Notes: generated by a model from the letters alone, not told the origin. Shown: positions 18,606 to 27,261, counted from the first letter of the stretch. The stretch: 64,000 bases of DNA from Companilactobacillus hulinensis (GCF_003946555.1 NZ_RHOO01000002.1:1-64000), one strand, 5' to 3'. Numbers and translations are program-made.

Positions 18606-18728
18606 ATGACACAGTTTTTGATTGGAGTAACTGGTTTGGTTGTGGTTGTCGGAATCTTGGCAATACCAACTGATGTTGGTCACTCTAGTAAAGAGAATAG
18701 AAAGGATAATAGTAAAGAAAGGAAGTGA
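18606..18728 (+). CDS. 40-residue membrane peptide
   Basis: ATG 18606 with AGGTGG four bases upstream opens a 41-codon frame ending in TGA. The N-terminal half is one hydrophobic helix (MTQFLIGVTGLVVVVGILAI); the tail is strongly basic and polar (KENRKDNSKERK). It begins 17 bp after the GT2 stop, so it is probably the last gene of the glycosyltransferase unit. Function unknown. Confidence 0.55.
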   Translation: MTQFLIGVTGLVVVVGILAIPTDVGHSSKENRKDNSKERK

Positions 18729-18839
18729 CGAAGGTTCTCCCATAATGTATTTAAACCGTAATTAACTTAACAATTTAACATGTTGAAACAAATTTCAATT
18801 ATTTGGAGTTGAATGCTTTTTAAACTCACTTCAATGTGT

Positions 18840-18960
18840 TAAAGTAATGTTAAATTTGGTAGGTGACGCAATTGTCTTTGACAACTGAATACCAAATTGA
18901 ACATGAACTATCCCATTCATTGAAGAAGCTGATGATAACCCAGTCATCAGCTTTTTTGTT
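18840..18960 (+). ncRNA. Structured region ending in a terminator
   Basis: AATTTGGTA (18853-18861) pairs with TACCAAATT (18890-18898), enclosing a second perfect hairpin TTGTC ttt GACAA (18872-18884). A terminator follows: AAGCTGATGA...TCATCAGCTTTTTT at about 18927-18957. It may be the 3' end of the glycosyltransferase transcript or a separate small RNA. No promoter is clear. Confidence 0.4.
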
Positions 18961-18969
18961 GCTTTTGTT

Positions 18970-19130
18970 TTCTTTTGCCGCTTCCGGTTAAAAAACAATT
19001 TACCTGCCGTTGGGACCGATTCGAGCCAAGGTCTCGAATCTCGACTTTGAGCTTTGCTTTGCAAATCTCAAAGCTCGTCCTGTGGCTTTCGCCACATTCA
19101 CGGCTGATAAATTGTTTTTTAACCTCCAGC
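18970..19130 (+). repeat. Dispersed multi-stem element, copy 1
   Basis: A closing stem of 17 bp (18986-19002 with 19108-19124, starting GGTTAAAAAACAATTTA) encloses GCCGT/ACGGC (19006-19010/19100-19104) and three hairpins: A GATTCGAG/CTCGAATC (19018-19025/19033-19040), B CTTTGAG/CTCAAAG (19045-19051/19067-19073), C TGTGGC/GCCACA (19081-19086/19091-19096). Copies at 43785 and 44020 keep the pairings with different bases. Not protein coding. Strand is given as the orientation matching copy 2. Confidence 0.8.
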
Positions 19131-19195
19131 TGAATAGATATTCTGCTTTTAGCATATTAAATCTTTAAAGGTGTGTGTTTAATTTATAAGTTAAT

Positions 19196-19248
19196 CAAAA
19201 AGAGGCTATTTCCTGCTTGAAATAATCAAGTAGGAGACAGCCTCTTTA
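19196..19248 (-). terminator. guaC terminator
   Basis: On the minus strand AAAGAGGCT..CTCCTACTTG pairs with CAAGCAGGA..AGCCTCTTTTT with small internal mismatches, then T residues. It lies just after the guaC stop. Confidence 0.85.
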
Positions 19249-19269
19249 TTTATATTCTTTTAAAATGTT

Positions 19270-20241
19270 TTAATCACCGTTGTAAATGGAGTTTTTAACG
19301 ATTACATAATCAACTTTTCTAAGTGAATCGAGATTCTTTCCACCGGCATATGAGATAGCTGATTGGAGATCTTCTTGCATTTCTCGTAAAGTACCAACGA
19401 TAGGTCCTTTATAAGGAACTAGCATTTTCTTACCTTCGACGTTCTTGTAGACACCTTTTTGAAATTGAGATGCTGAACCGAAGTATTCTTTGAATTCTTG
19501 TCCGTCTTTTTCAACGATTTTACCAGGAGATTCAGTATGTCCGGCAAATAGGGAACCAATCATAACCATACTTGCTCCAAAGCGAATAGATTTGGCGATA
19601 TCACCGTCATTTCTAATCCCTCCGTCAGCTATGATGGGTTTACTTGCGGCCTTCGCACAGAGTCTAATGGCAGCTAATTGCCAACCACCTGTACCGAATC
19701 CTGTTTTGAGTTTAGTTATACATGCCTTACCAGGTCCGATACCAACTTTTGTGGCATCGGCTCCGGCGTTTTCTAGTTCACGAACAGCCTCAGGAGTACC
19801 AACGTTTCCAGCAATTAAGAATGTTTCTGGTAGGTAGGTCTTAACGCACTTGATCATTTGAATAACACGATCACTGTGGCCATGAGCAACATCGATTGTA
19901 ACGTAGTCTGGCTTGAGTCCTTCATGTTTGAGTTCGTTGATGAAGTCGAATTCGTCATCTTTGATACCAACACTAATAGAAGTAAATAAGCCTTTGTCGT
20001 TCATATCTTTAATGAATTCAATACGTTTCTCAGGTTGGAAACGGTGCATTATATAGAAATAATCGTTTGCGGATAATTTTTCAGCCAAACTTTCATCAAT
20101 GATAGTCTGCATGTTTGCAGGAACTACTGGAATTTTGAAAGTACGGGGTCCAAATTTGACAGATGTGTCACATTCAGAACGGCTGTCTACAATACATTTA
20201 TTCGGAATTAATTGGATATCTTCATAGTCAAAAACTTGCAT
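19270..20241 (-). CDS. guaC: GMP reductase
   Basis: A 323-residue TIM-barrel enzyme of the IMPDH/GMPR family that deaminates GMP to IMP with NADPH, so guanine nucleotides can be reused for adenine ones. It begins [18 protein letters not shown], the standard bacterial GuaC start, and shows the catalytic loop [11 protein letters not shown] with the active Cys, and no CBS domains, which separates it from IMP dehydrogenase. I chose ATG 20241 (GGAG nine bases upstream) over GTG 20253, which overlaps that site. A PurBox-like pair overlaps the transcription start. Confidence 0.96.
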   Translation of the reverse strand: MQVFDYEDIQLIPNKCIVDSRSECDTSVKFGPRTFKIPVVPANMQTIIDESLAEKLSANDYFYIMHRFQPEKRIEFIKDMNDKGLFTSISVGIKDDEFDFINELKHEGLKPDYVTIDVAHGHSDRVIQMIKCVKTYLPETFLIAGNVGTPEAVRELENAGADATKVGIGPGKACITKLKTGFGTGGWQLAAIRLCAKAASKPIIADGGIRNDGDIAKSIRFGASMVMIGSLFAGHTESPGKIVEKDGQEFKEYFGSASQFQKGVYKNVEGKKMLVPYKGPIVGTLREMQEDLQSAISYAGGKNLDSLRKVDYVIVKNSIYNGD

Positions 20242-20262
20242 ATATTTATTCACTCCAAAATA

Positions 20263-20333
20263 CGAACAATAATTATTTTTATGTCTGTTTTTGTTCGCAT
20301 ATATAATTTAACTTGTAACGTACTAATTGTCAA
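20263..20333 (-). promoter_or_regulatory. guaC promoter with PurBox-like operators
   Basis: On the minus strand TTGACA (20333-20328), a 17-base spacer and TAAATT (20310-20305) form a promoter. Downstream, CGAACAA occurs as an inverted pair: TTGTTCG at 20291-20297 and CGAACAA at 20263-20269 on the plus strand, centres about 28 bp apart. The CGAA cores, opposite orientation and spacing resemble tandem PurBoxes of the Gram-positive PurR repressor. Confidence 0.6.
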
Positions 20334-20363
20334 TTAAAAAAACTGACATATCCCTTTCTTTTT

Positions 20364-20543
20364 CATGGTGTTTTCTAGTACAATTTACAAGTAAATTAAA
20401 TTAATTTATAGAATTTCTAATAATTAATTTGACAGTATTAATTGAAATTGGTATTATCGTTCTATTATTAAAAAACACCATGAGAATGGCGCTGGTTAAA
20501 GACTCGCCAAAAAGTGGTACATACAAAAATAGGAGTGGTTATT
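20364..20543 (+). promoter_or_regulatory. glnA promoter and structured leader
   Basis: A strong promoter: TTGACA 20429-20434, 17 bases, TATTAT 20452-20457. CATGGTGTTTT (20364-20374) upstream of it and AAAACACCATG (20472-20482) just after the expected start form an 11-bp perfect inverted repeat around the promoter. The leader also has the hairpin TGGCG (20487-20491)/CGCCA (20505-20509). I did not find a convincing GlnR box (TGTNA-N7-TNACA). Confidence 0.6.
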
Positions 20544-21872
20544 GTGCATAAGTATTCTGCTGAAGATATTAAAAAGATGGCTGTTGATGAAAATGTCGAA
20601 TTTATTTGTTTGATGTTTACAGATATCAACGGAATTATCAAGAATGTTGAAGTACCAGTATCTCAAATCGATAAGGTACTTGCTAACAAGACTACATTCG
20701 ATGGTTCATCAATTGATGGATTTACACGTATTGAAGAAAGTGACATGTTGTTGCACCCCGACCTATCAACATGGTTAATCTTCCCATGGGGATCAGAACA
20801 TGGAAAAGTTGCTCGTTTGATCTGTGATATTTACACAACAGACGGCAAGCCATTTGCTGGTGATCCACGTGTTAACTTGAAACGTATCGTTAAAAAGATG
20901 CAAGGCATGGGATATACAAACTTTAATATCGGACCAGAGCCTGAATTCTTCTTATTCAAGACAGATGAAAAAGGTGAACCAACTCTTCAACTTAATGATG
21001 ATGGTAGTTACTTCGACTTTTCACCAGTTGACTTAGGTGAGAATGTGCGTAAGGATATCGTCCTTAAACTTGAAAAAATGGGCTTTGAAGTTGAAGCTAG
21101 TCACCACGAAGTAGCACCTGGTCAACAAGAAATTGACTTTAAGTATGAAGACGCACTTTCAGCAGCGGACAGTATCCAAACTTTCAAATTAGTAGTTAAA
21201 ACTATTGCTAAGGAAAATGGTATGTACGCAACATTCATGCCAAAACCTCTACAAGGTATCAATGGTTCAGGAATGCACATTAATATGTCACTATTTGATG
21301 GTGATACAAATATCTTTGATGATGAAAACGATATGTTATCAGATGTTGCCAAGCAATTCATGAGTGGTATTTTGAAACACGCTCGTGCATTGACAGCAGT
21401 TAATAATCCAACAGTTAACTCATATAAACGATTAGTACCAGGATTTGAAGCACCAACATATATTGCTTGGTCAAGTAAGAACAGATCACCACTTATCCGT
21501 GTACCTGCAGCAAGAGGCAAGTCAAAACGTGTTGAAATGAGAAGTGTTGATCCAACAACTAATCCATACCTATGTATCGCATGTATCCTAGATGCTGGTC
21601 TTGATGGAATTGAGAATAACTATGACTTGATGCCAGAAGTAAAAGAAAATATTTATGAAATGTCAGAAGAGAAGCGTCGTGAAGAAGGAATCGTTGATCT
21701 TCCATCAACATTGCACAACTCACTAAAGGCCCTACGTAAAGATGAATTCGTTCAATCATCACTTGGTGAAGGCTTAACAAATAGTTTCTTCGCTGAAAAG
21801 AACGAAGAGTGGGCACGATATCAACAAACCGTTTCACAATGGGAACGTGATGCTTATATGCAATTGTATTAA
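20544..21872 (+). CDS. glnA: Glutamine synthetase, type I
   Basis: A 442-residue GS-I alpha-type enzyme that makes glutamine from glutamate, ammonia and ATP, acting as a dodecamer in the cytoplasm. It shows the beta-grasp segment [17 protein letters not shown], the metal-site [20 protein letters not shown] (His near the active site), and the R-loop [12 protein letters not shown]. The adenylylation-site tyrosine signature of GS-beta enzymes is absent. The start is GTG at 20544, eight bases after AGGAG; an upstream in-frame GTG at 20514 has no such site. No glnR lies next to it, unlike in many Firmicutes. Confidence 0.97.
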   Translation: MHKYSAEDIKKMAVDENVEFICLMFTDINGIIKNVEVPVSQIDKVLANKTTFDGSSIDGFTRIEESDMLLHPDLSTWLIFPWGSEHGKVARLICDIYTTDGKPFAGDPRVNLKRIVKKMQGMGYTNFNIGPEPEFFLFKTDEKGEPTLQLNDDGSYFDFSPVDLGENVRKDIVLKLEKMGFEVEASHHEVAPGQQEIDFKYEDALSAADSIQTFKLVVKTIAKENGMYATFMPKPLQGINGSGMHINMSLFDGDTNIFDDENDMLSDVAKQFMSGILKHARALTAVNNPTVNSYKRLVPGFEAPTYIAWSSKNRSPLIRVPAARGKSKRVEMRSVDPTTNPYLCIACILDAGLDGIENNYDLMPEVKENIYEMSEEKRREEGIVDLPSTLHNSLKALRKDEFVQSSLGEGLTNSFFAEKNEEWARYQQTVSQWERDAYMQLY

Positions 21873-21884
21873 AATTGTACAAAT

Positions 21885-22050
21885 CGCCAATTGAAATGCT
21901 AGTTTCTGGACTTGATTAGAAAGCAGATGTTAAAATTTGGCGTAATCAAAATTCTGATTACTGCTTTCCCCCAGAGAGCATAAGAATGAATGTGTTAAAT
22001 CACAATCGTTTTTGGAGATGCAATGTTAAAATTGCGTCTCTTTTTTTTAT
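21885..22050 (+). ncRNA. Pseudoknot-like structured glnA 3' region with terminator
   Basis: Two crossing pairings: CGCCAA (21885-21890) with TTGGCG (21937-21942), and GAAAGCAG (21919-21926) with CTGCTTTC (21961-21968). A perfect hairpin TAATCA aaattc TGATTA fills 21943-21960, directly stacked between them. A terminator closes the region: GAGA-t-GCAAT gttaaa ATTGC-g-TCTC and eight T ending near 22048. It starts 13 bp after the glnA stop, so it is probably the 3' UTR or a processed small RNA. Confidence 0.5.
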
Positions 22051-22138
22051 ATCATGAATATTTAAAATTTTTTATATGATATAATTTCATGTGAATTTTC
22101 ATTTTTTTAAAATTATATTTTGTTGAGAAGGTTTAGTT

Positions 22139-25132
22139 TTGATCAAGGGAAGAGAATCTAAAAAGTTTAGCTTTATTATTGTATTTATTGCAGCTCTTTT
22201 GATGGTACTGCAAAGGGTTATGACGTCCAGTACGTTACCAGATTACAGTAGTAACGAATTGAGATATTTGGCTTATCAATTATTGATGTCAGTCTCAGTT
22301 ATTGGTCTTAATTTACTGCCGTTGTATTTTGGTTTTTATTCGTCTAGATTTAGAAAAGGCAAATTCACAAGCAGTATTGGAAGATACTTACTTTACTATG
22401 TTATTTCTATCCTAGCGTTTGATGCATTCCTGCTTATTCGTTCAACAGAATTAACGTGGAGGAACTTTTGGGCAATTTTGTTCCCAATGAGCACGAATAT
22501 CTTTGCTTATGGTTCGGCGCTTGTTTTAGTTATGCTTTTGATCCCAACTGTTTATTCATTTTTAGAATCGTTAAGCGATGCTATGATCAGAAGAGTTCTA
22601 GCAATAACGACTTTTCTATTTGTTGTTGTACCAACTATTTTTAGTCAAGATGTATGGTTTTTGAATTCGGGGAATAATCCTGTTTGGTTGTTATATCTAG
22701 TGTTGCTTGGCTATGCAATCAATAGATTTGATTTGTTAACTCGAATTCATTTGAAATTTGTACATTTGATAATTAGTGCTGGTATTTACTTTGGCATGAC
22801 ATATTTAATGGGGCAGATTTCTTACATGATTAGGGAAAACTTCGAGACCATGACACGTTTTGACGTTCCTAATTCTGTGTTTGCAATGTACTTAACGCTG
22901 AGTCTGTTTGTTTTTGGTATGGCTATATCTAAGAGGGTATCCGTATCTGCAAATGTTATTGGAGCTCTATTGATCAGTACCCAGGTAGTTATCAATTGGG
23001 AACCTAATATTACTTTGATAGAGAAGTATTTATCGGATTTTGCAATTACATCTACTAAGCAATGGCTAGTGGTGTTAATAAAGGCCTCCGTAATTACGAT
23101 TGGTGCGGCCATATTAATGACAATAGTGTTGCTGATATTATCCAAGTTTAAATTGTTTAAGAGAATAGCTTCAGTTATGTCTTTTGATAGTTTTAATGAA
23201 TTTGCTTCTAAATTCAGCGCTATCGGAAGATGGATCGTTTCGCATAAGAAGATGTTTTATTCAGCACTATTCTTCTATATAGTTACTTTGATTCAAATGT
23301 TCTCCGTTTCTCCAGCAAAGATAAAAGTCGGTGTATCAACTTGGCAACCGGCGATTATATATATTCCATTTAATCGTCAGGCAGCGATTATCATTAACAT
23401 GTTATTTGCCATGTCCCTTTTGATCTTGATATATTCGATTACCAAGCGTTTTTGGTATTCATTTGTTATTCCTTTAATAATTGAATTGGCTCTGGGAATA
23501 GCCAATTATTTGAAGATGCCATTGCGTCATGAGCCAGTATTACCATCAGATTTGCAGTTACTAGGTGGTATCAAAGATATTCTTGGTATGGTAAGTCCAG
23601 TAGTTATTATTGGTGGGTTCGCCTTGATTCTGATTTTTATTTTGGGTGCTGTATATCTACAACGTCGGTTTAAAAGTCAGAGTACTTTGAAGATGACATG
23701 GAAGGGACGTCTAGCTTGGACAGTTCTATCGTTAGTGTTCTTATCGAGTGCGTTCTTTGTAAACCACGAGAATTCAGTACCATTCACTGTCTTCAATATG
23801 TCTAGAATTAATCGCTTCTTCTACAATCAAGAATTGGGTGCACAGGTTAATGGCCCAGTCGTGCAATTCATCAATAATGTTGATACAAAGGTCATGACTA
23901 AGCCTGAAGGCTATTCAAAGGCTGAAGTGGCGCGTGTTATGAAGAAATATGATAACGAAGCTGATTCTATTAATCAGACACGTGCACCTTGGGCAAAAGA
24001 TCAAACTTTCATTTTTAATTTAAGTGAAAGTTTCAGTGATCCTGCTCGTGTACCTAATCAGACAATTACACCAGATCCAATGACCAACATTAGAAATATC
24101 AAGAAGAATACAACTTCTGGATTGATGATGTCGACTGGTTATGGTGGCGGTACTGCTAATATCGAATGGGAGTCATTGACGGGACTAGACTTGAGTAGTC
24201 TGTCACCAACACTTCCGACACCATATACACAATTGGTAACTAAACAGAATCTTGCACCGAATATTACTAATTTGTTTGATGAAAAAGTTGCTGTTCACCC
24301 ATATGTAGCCTCGTTGTATAATCGTAAGAATGTCTTCAAAAAGTTTGGATTCCAACAATTCTATTATGTTGGAAGTAAGGATAAGCTGAAGTACACTCAC
24401 AAGATTGACGATAGTCCATATATTGATGATGAATCGGCTTATAAGAATACTTTGGATGTGATTTCTAAGTCGACTAATAAGACACAATTCATTCAATTAT
24501 CTACGATGCAAAATCATATGCCATTCAACAACTATTATAAGAAACACGACTATACAGTAGGTGGAGATGCTGCTCCTGATGTGTATAAGGAACGTGTTGA
24601 GTATTATTCACAAGGATTGAATTATACAGATAAATCTACCAAAGAGTTTCTTGCTAAATTGGATAAGATAAATAAACCAATTACTTTAGTTTGGTACGGA
24701 GATCATTTGGCTTCACTATATGACAATGATTCAATGGATGAGTATGGTATTCAGTTGCATCAGACTGATTACTTTATTTACAACAATAAATACATTCGTG
24801 ATCGTACTAAGCAGAGTGGAGTACAAGTTATTTCACCTTATGAATTCTCAGCTCTTGCCATGAAGCAGGCTGGAATCAAGGTCAGCCCTTACTATGCTAT
24901 GATGACCAAGGTTTCCTCAACGTTACCAGCCGCAACAACAAATACGTCTGATAACGGTTCTAACGCTTTTAATGGTTCGCAAGTGTTCATTACTAAGGAC
25001 AGTAAGAAGATTAAGGCTAACGATTTAACAACTAAGCAAAAAGAAGTTCTACATGATTACAAGATAATTCAATATGACATTACCGCTGGTAATCAGTATT
25101 CAGCTAAATGGGCTGAACAAAAAGTAAAATAA
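22139..25132 (+). CDS. LTA synthase/sulfatase-family membrane protein
   Basis: A protein of 997 residues. The N-terminal 560 residues hold about 12-14 membrane helices, more than the five of canonical LtaS. The extracellular C-terminal part is an alkaline-phosphatase-like sulfatase domain with NLSESFSDP (metal Glu), GYGGGTANIEWESLTG (nucleophile Thr), MQNHMPF and LVWYGDHLAS (metal Asp/His). Family members transfer phosphoglycerol or similar groups from lipids to envelope glycans, so a role in teichoic acid or glycolipid decoration is likely. The start is TTG at 22139 after GAGAAGG. It is a single gene with a bidirectional terminator behind it. Confidence 0.87.
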   Translation: MIKGRESKKFSFIIVFIAALLMVLQRVMTSSTLPDYSSNELRYLAYQLLMSVSVIGLNLLPLYFGFYSSRFRKGKFTSSIGRYLLYYVISILAFDAFLLIRSTELTWRNFWAILFPMSTNIFAYGSALVLVMLLIPTVYSFLESLSDAMIRRVLAITTFLFVVVPTIFSQDVWFLNSGNNPVWLLYLVLLGYAINRFDLLTRIHLKFVHLIISAGIYFGMTYLMGQISYMIRENFETMTRFDVPNSVFAMYLTLSLFVFGMAISKRVSVSANVIGALLISTQVVINWEPNITLIEKYLSDFAITSTKQWLVVLIKASVITIGAAILMTIVLLILSKFKLFKRIASVMSFDSFNEFASKFSAIGRWIVSHKKMFYSALFFYIVTLIQMFSVSPAKIKVGVSTWQPAIIYIPFNRQAAIIINMLFAMSLLILIYSITKRFWYSFVIPLIIELALGIANYLKMPLRHEPVLPSDLQLLGGIKDILGMVSPVVIIGGFALILIFILGAVYLQRRFKSQSTLKMTWKGRLAWTVLSLVFLSSAFFVNHENSVPFTVFNMSRINRFFYNQELGAQVNGPVVQFINNVDTKVMTKPEGYSKAEVARVMKKYDNEADSINQTRAPWAKDQTFIFNLSESFSDPARVPNQTITPDPMTNIRNIKKNTTSGLMMSTGYGGGTANIEWESLTGLDLSSLSPTLPTPYTQLVTKQNLAPNITNLFDEKVAVHPYVASLYNRKNVFKKFGFQQFYYVGSKDKLKYTHKIDDSPYIDDESAYKNTLDVISKSTNKTQFIQLSTMQNHMPFNNYYKKHDYTVGGDAAPDVYKERVEYYSQGLNYTDKSTKEFLAKLDKINKPITLVWYGDHLASLYDNDSMDEYGIQLHQTDYFIYNNKYIRDRTKQSGVQVISPYEFSALAMKQAGIKVSPYYAMMTKVSSTLPAATTNTSDNGSNAFNGSQVFITKDSKKIKANDLTTKQKEVLHDYKIIQYDITAGNQYSAKWAEQKVK

Positions 25133-25138
25133 GAAATC

Positions 25139-25181
25139 AAAAAAGATGGATACCTCTTAAATTGAGATATCCATCTTTTTT
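25139..25181. terminator. Bidirectional terminator
   Basis: AAAAAAGATGGATA-c-CTC pairs with GAG-a-TATCCATCTTTTTT. It ends the LTA-synthase-like gene and the minus-strand gene at 25180. Confidence 0.9.
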
Positions 25182-25461
25182 AGTCTCTGCTAATACCAAG
25201 AACTGCAGTAGATTTATATGTTTTATTACTATCTTTACCAATTGAGAACCATTCAGCAGCACCAATCAATCCCTCGATTTTGACTACTTCATCCTCATCA
25301 GTAACTTTTCCATCCTCAAAATTACCTTCAAAAATGCTCTCCAAGTAATATCCATCACCATCGTCACTAAAGCGTGATGAGGATGACTTCCAAGCCTTAA
25401 TGTAAGTATCGTCTGTAACAGTGATAGATTCACCGTTGATCAAATTAATATCCAACTTCAT
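25180..25461 (-). CDS. Small acidic hypothetical protein
   Basis: A 93-residue acidic, soluble protein without signal peptide or membrane segment. It begins MKLDINLINGESITVTDD and contains SSSSRFSDDGDGYYLESIF and an EWFSIG core, which suggests a small beta-rich fold. I do not recognise the family. ATG 25461 is preceded by AAAGGGGGT. The stop falls in the shared terminator. No operon partner. Confidence 0.7.
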   Translation of the reverse strand: MKLDINLINGESITVTDDTYIKAWKSSSSRFSDDGDGYYLESIFEGNFEDGKVTDEDEVVKIEGLIGAAEWFSIGKDSNKTYKSTAVLGISRD

Positions 25462-25527
25462 AATTAACTACCCCCTTTTAATGCAAGTATAGCAAAGTTA
25501 AACGCTTACGGGTGAAATAATGGCACT

Positions 25528-25555
25528 TGAAAATTAGAACGTATGTTCGTATAAT
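25528..25555 (+). promoter_or_regulatory. SOS promoter with LexA (DinR) box, yolD-like gene
   Basis: TTGAAA (25528-25533) and TATAAT (25550-25555) flank AGAACGTATGTTCG. Read on the minus strand this is CGAACATACGTTCT, 13 of 14 matches to the Gram-positive LexA box CGAACRNRYGTTYC. The box fills the spacer, so LexA would block RNA polymerase. Confidence 0.85.
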
Positions 25556-25579
25556 AAAAAATAAAGGACGGTGATTCAT

Positions 25580-25960
25580 ATGGAGAGGATCGTTCCTCGT
25601 GAAAAGTGGTTGTACGATGATCGTTGTATGAAGAAGTGGATGGGATGGTTGTTGTCTGACCATAGTGCATTTTTGGATAATGCTCGTAATTCTGAACAAC
25701 CAAGGCACATAGATGATGAAATGGATAATTCATCTATCAGTAATTGTTTGCAATCATCTTTTGATTATTCCAAGTTTGTCATTATTCAATTGGACATTTT
25801 AGAGGACAATAACTATGTACCAGAGATTCATGGAATAGTAGCTGGATTTGAGAACAACCAAGTTTATTTATATTTGGAAGATGGAAGCGTCAAATCGATT
25901 TTTATAGAAGATATTCGTTACGCAGAGTTAGAAGAACATGATAAGTGGTGGAATGCATGA
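25580..25960 (+). CDS. YolD-like SOS protein
   Basis: A 126-residue protein with the YolD-family opening DDRCMKKWMGWLLSDHSAFL (usual form RGMxKWxGxxLSEH) and a C-terminal strand set GIVAGFENNQVYLYLEDG followed by IEDIRYAEL. YolD-like proteins typically accompany Y-family polymerases of the UmuC/YqjW group in Firmicutes. ATG 25580 follows GGTGAT; GTG 25571 is possible but its spacing to AAGGA is too short. A LexA box controls it. Here it is separated from the polymerase by an NmrA-type gene, whereas the two are usually adjacent. Confidence 0.82.
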   Translation: MERIVPREKWLYDDRCMKKWMGWLLSDHSAFLDNARNSEQPRHIDDEMDNSSISNCLQSSFDYSKFVIIQLDILEDNNYVPEIHGIVAGFENNQVYLYLEDGSVKSIFIEDIRYAELEEHDKWWNA

Positions 25961-25986
25961 GTACGCTACTTGATGATTCTAGTTGA
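25957..25986 (+). pseudogene. Nine-codon ORF, possible relic of a polymerase start
   Basis: ATGA overlaps the YolD stop in the usual coupled arrangement and opens MSTLLDDSS before TGA. The Y-family polymerase at 27262 begins MMTPLDDKSR, a similar opening. It may be the leftover 5' end of a polymerase gene once coupled to yolD. Very short, so this could be chance. Confidence 0.3.
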
Positions 25987-26070
25987 TTGTCAGTAAGATT
26001 ATTAATCGTTGTCAGATATTTTTTTTTAGAGTAAGATATCGTTATTCTATGGTATTGATTGGAGCTCATT

Positions 26071-26940
26071 ATGGAAGATAAAATTTTGGTAATTGGGGGA
26101 ACGGGCAATATTGGTTTTCCTTTAATTGAATACTTAAATCAGAAAAATGTAGAGGTAGTTGCTGGAACACATAATGTTGATAAAGCAGCCATTAAATTGG
26201 CAGGATTGGACAATGTAGAAATTAGGTATTTTGATTTCTTAGATCCTGAATCTTTTGAAAATGCTATGACTGGTGTTAATAAAGTATTTTTTGTAAGGCC
26301 GCCACAGTTAGAGAAGCCAAAACAAGATATGCTACCATTTTTAACTTACATTAAGCAAGAACAGATTCAGCAATTAGTATTTATTTCCCTATTAGGTGTT
26401 GAGGCGCTCCCGTTTATGCCACACCATACGATTGAGAAAATGATTCTTAATTTGAATGTTCCTTATACTTTTATCAGACCAAATTATTTCATGCAAAATC
26501 TAAATACAACAAACCAGAAAGATATTTATAATGATCATGATTTGTTTATTCCCGGAGGAAGTTCTCGGACTAGTTTTGTTGATACACGAGATGTTGGTGA
26601 AATTGCGGGAATTACATTGTTAAACAACGAATACATTAATCAAAAAATAGACATCACTGGCCCAGAATCTTTGACATATCAAGAAATAGCTCAAATTATG
26701 AGTAAGATTCTTGGTGTTGATTATAAGTACAGCAGGCCTAGCTTGTTGAAATTCCGTAAAGCAATGTTGCAACGTGGCATCAATAAGGATTTTGTTAATA
26801 CTTTATTGACAATTTATGTAATTGAACAAGTTGGTACTCTTACTGCCATGAAAGTTAACGACAATGCAAAGAATATACTTGGTCACAGTCCAAGAAATAT
26901 TCAAACCTATATTGAGGATTATCAGAAGTATTTCAAATAA
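26071..26940 (+). CDS. NmrA-like NAD(P)-binding protein
   Basis: A 289-residue atypical short-chain dehydrogenase of the NmrA/QOR2 group. The N-terminal Rossmann motif is VIGGTGNIGFPLIEYL; there is a cofactor-binding FDFLDPESFENAM strand and FIRPNYFMQNL in place of the classical YxxxK catalytic pair. Such proteins act as NAD(P)H quinone reductases or redox sensors. ATG 26071 follows GGAG by six bases. The gene sits between two SOS promoters but has no LexA box of its own that I can see, so it may be an insertion. Function stays general. Confidence 0.83.
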   Translation: MEDKILVIGGTGNIGFPLIEYLNQKNVEVVAGTHNVDKAAIKLAGLDNVEIRYFDFLDPESFENAMTGVNKVFFVRPPQLEKPKQDMLPFLTYIKQEQIQQLVFISLLGVEALPFMPHHTIEKMILNLNVPYTFIRPNYFMQNLNTTNQKDIYNDHDLFIPGGSSRTSFVDTRDVGEIAGITLLNNEYINQKIDITGPESLTYQEIAQIMSKILGVDYKYSRPSLLKFRKAMLQRGINKDFVNTLLTIYVIEQVGTLTAMKVNDNAKNILGHSPRNIQTYIEDYQKYFK

Positions 26941-27019
26941 GAAATGAATAATTATAACTTTGATTATTAACAACAGATATTTTAGAGGATTTTCCTAACT
27001 TTTCTCGTCATTGTGAATT

Positions 27020-27068
27020 CTCCAATTAAGATGAATTATATTATTTCATCTTAATTGGAGGATTTTTT
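27020..27068 (+). terminator. Strong terminator after the NmrA-like gene
   Basis: A perfect 16-bp stem: CTCCAATTAAGATGAA (27020-27035) and its complement at 27045-27060, nine-base loop, then seven T. The gap 26941-27261 otherwise holds only this and the SOS promoter. Confidence 0.85.
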
Positions 27069-27126
27069 TAGTAGCATTGCCTTCAATACAAATCAATCAG
27101 TCTAATTAGAACTTTTTAACTATATC

Positions 27127-27155
27127 TTGAAAACGCGAACACATGTTTGTATAAT
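27127..27155 (+). promoter_or_regulatory. SOS promoter with LexA box, polymerase gene
   Basis: TTGAAA (27127-27132), 17 bases, TATAAT (27150-27155). The spacer ends in CGAACACATGTTTG (27136-27149), 13 of 14 matches to CGAACRNRYGTTYC. The layout is nearly the same as at 25528. Confidence 0.85.
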
Positions 27156-27261
27156 GATTTTTAGATGTTAAATCGTACAAAATTGAGAAATTATTTGATG
27201 AATTGTCAAAGAGTATAATTTAGGCCTTTTCCTAAATTATGTGTAATAGAAAGTGGTGAAT

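Noticed and set aside
18831-19064. Minus-strand open frame of 77 residues
   Set aside because: It lies inside repeat element copy 1 and the structured region before it. Bases follow stem pairing, not codons, and there is no ribosome binding site.
20328-20358. TGTCA...TGACA inverted repeat as a GlnR box
   Set aside because: The spacing between half-sites is 11 bases, four more than the TGTNA-N7-TNACA GlnR consensus.
25478-25733. Two minus-strand open frames opposite the YolD-like gene
   Set aside because: They overlap the LexA promoter and the YolD coding region antisense, have no ribosome binding sites and no recognisable protein features.
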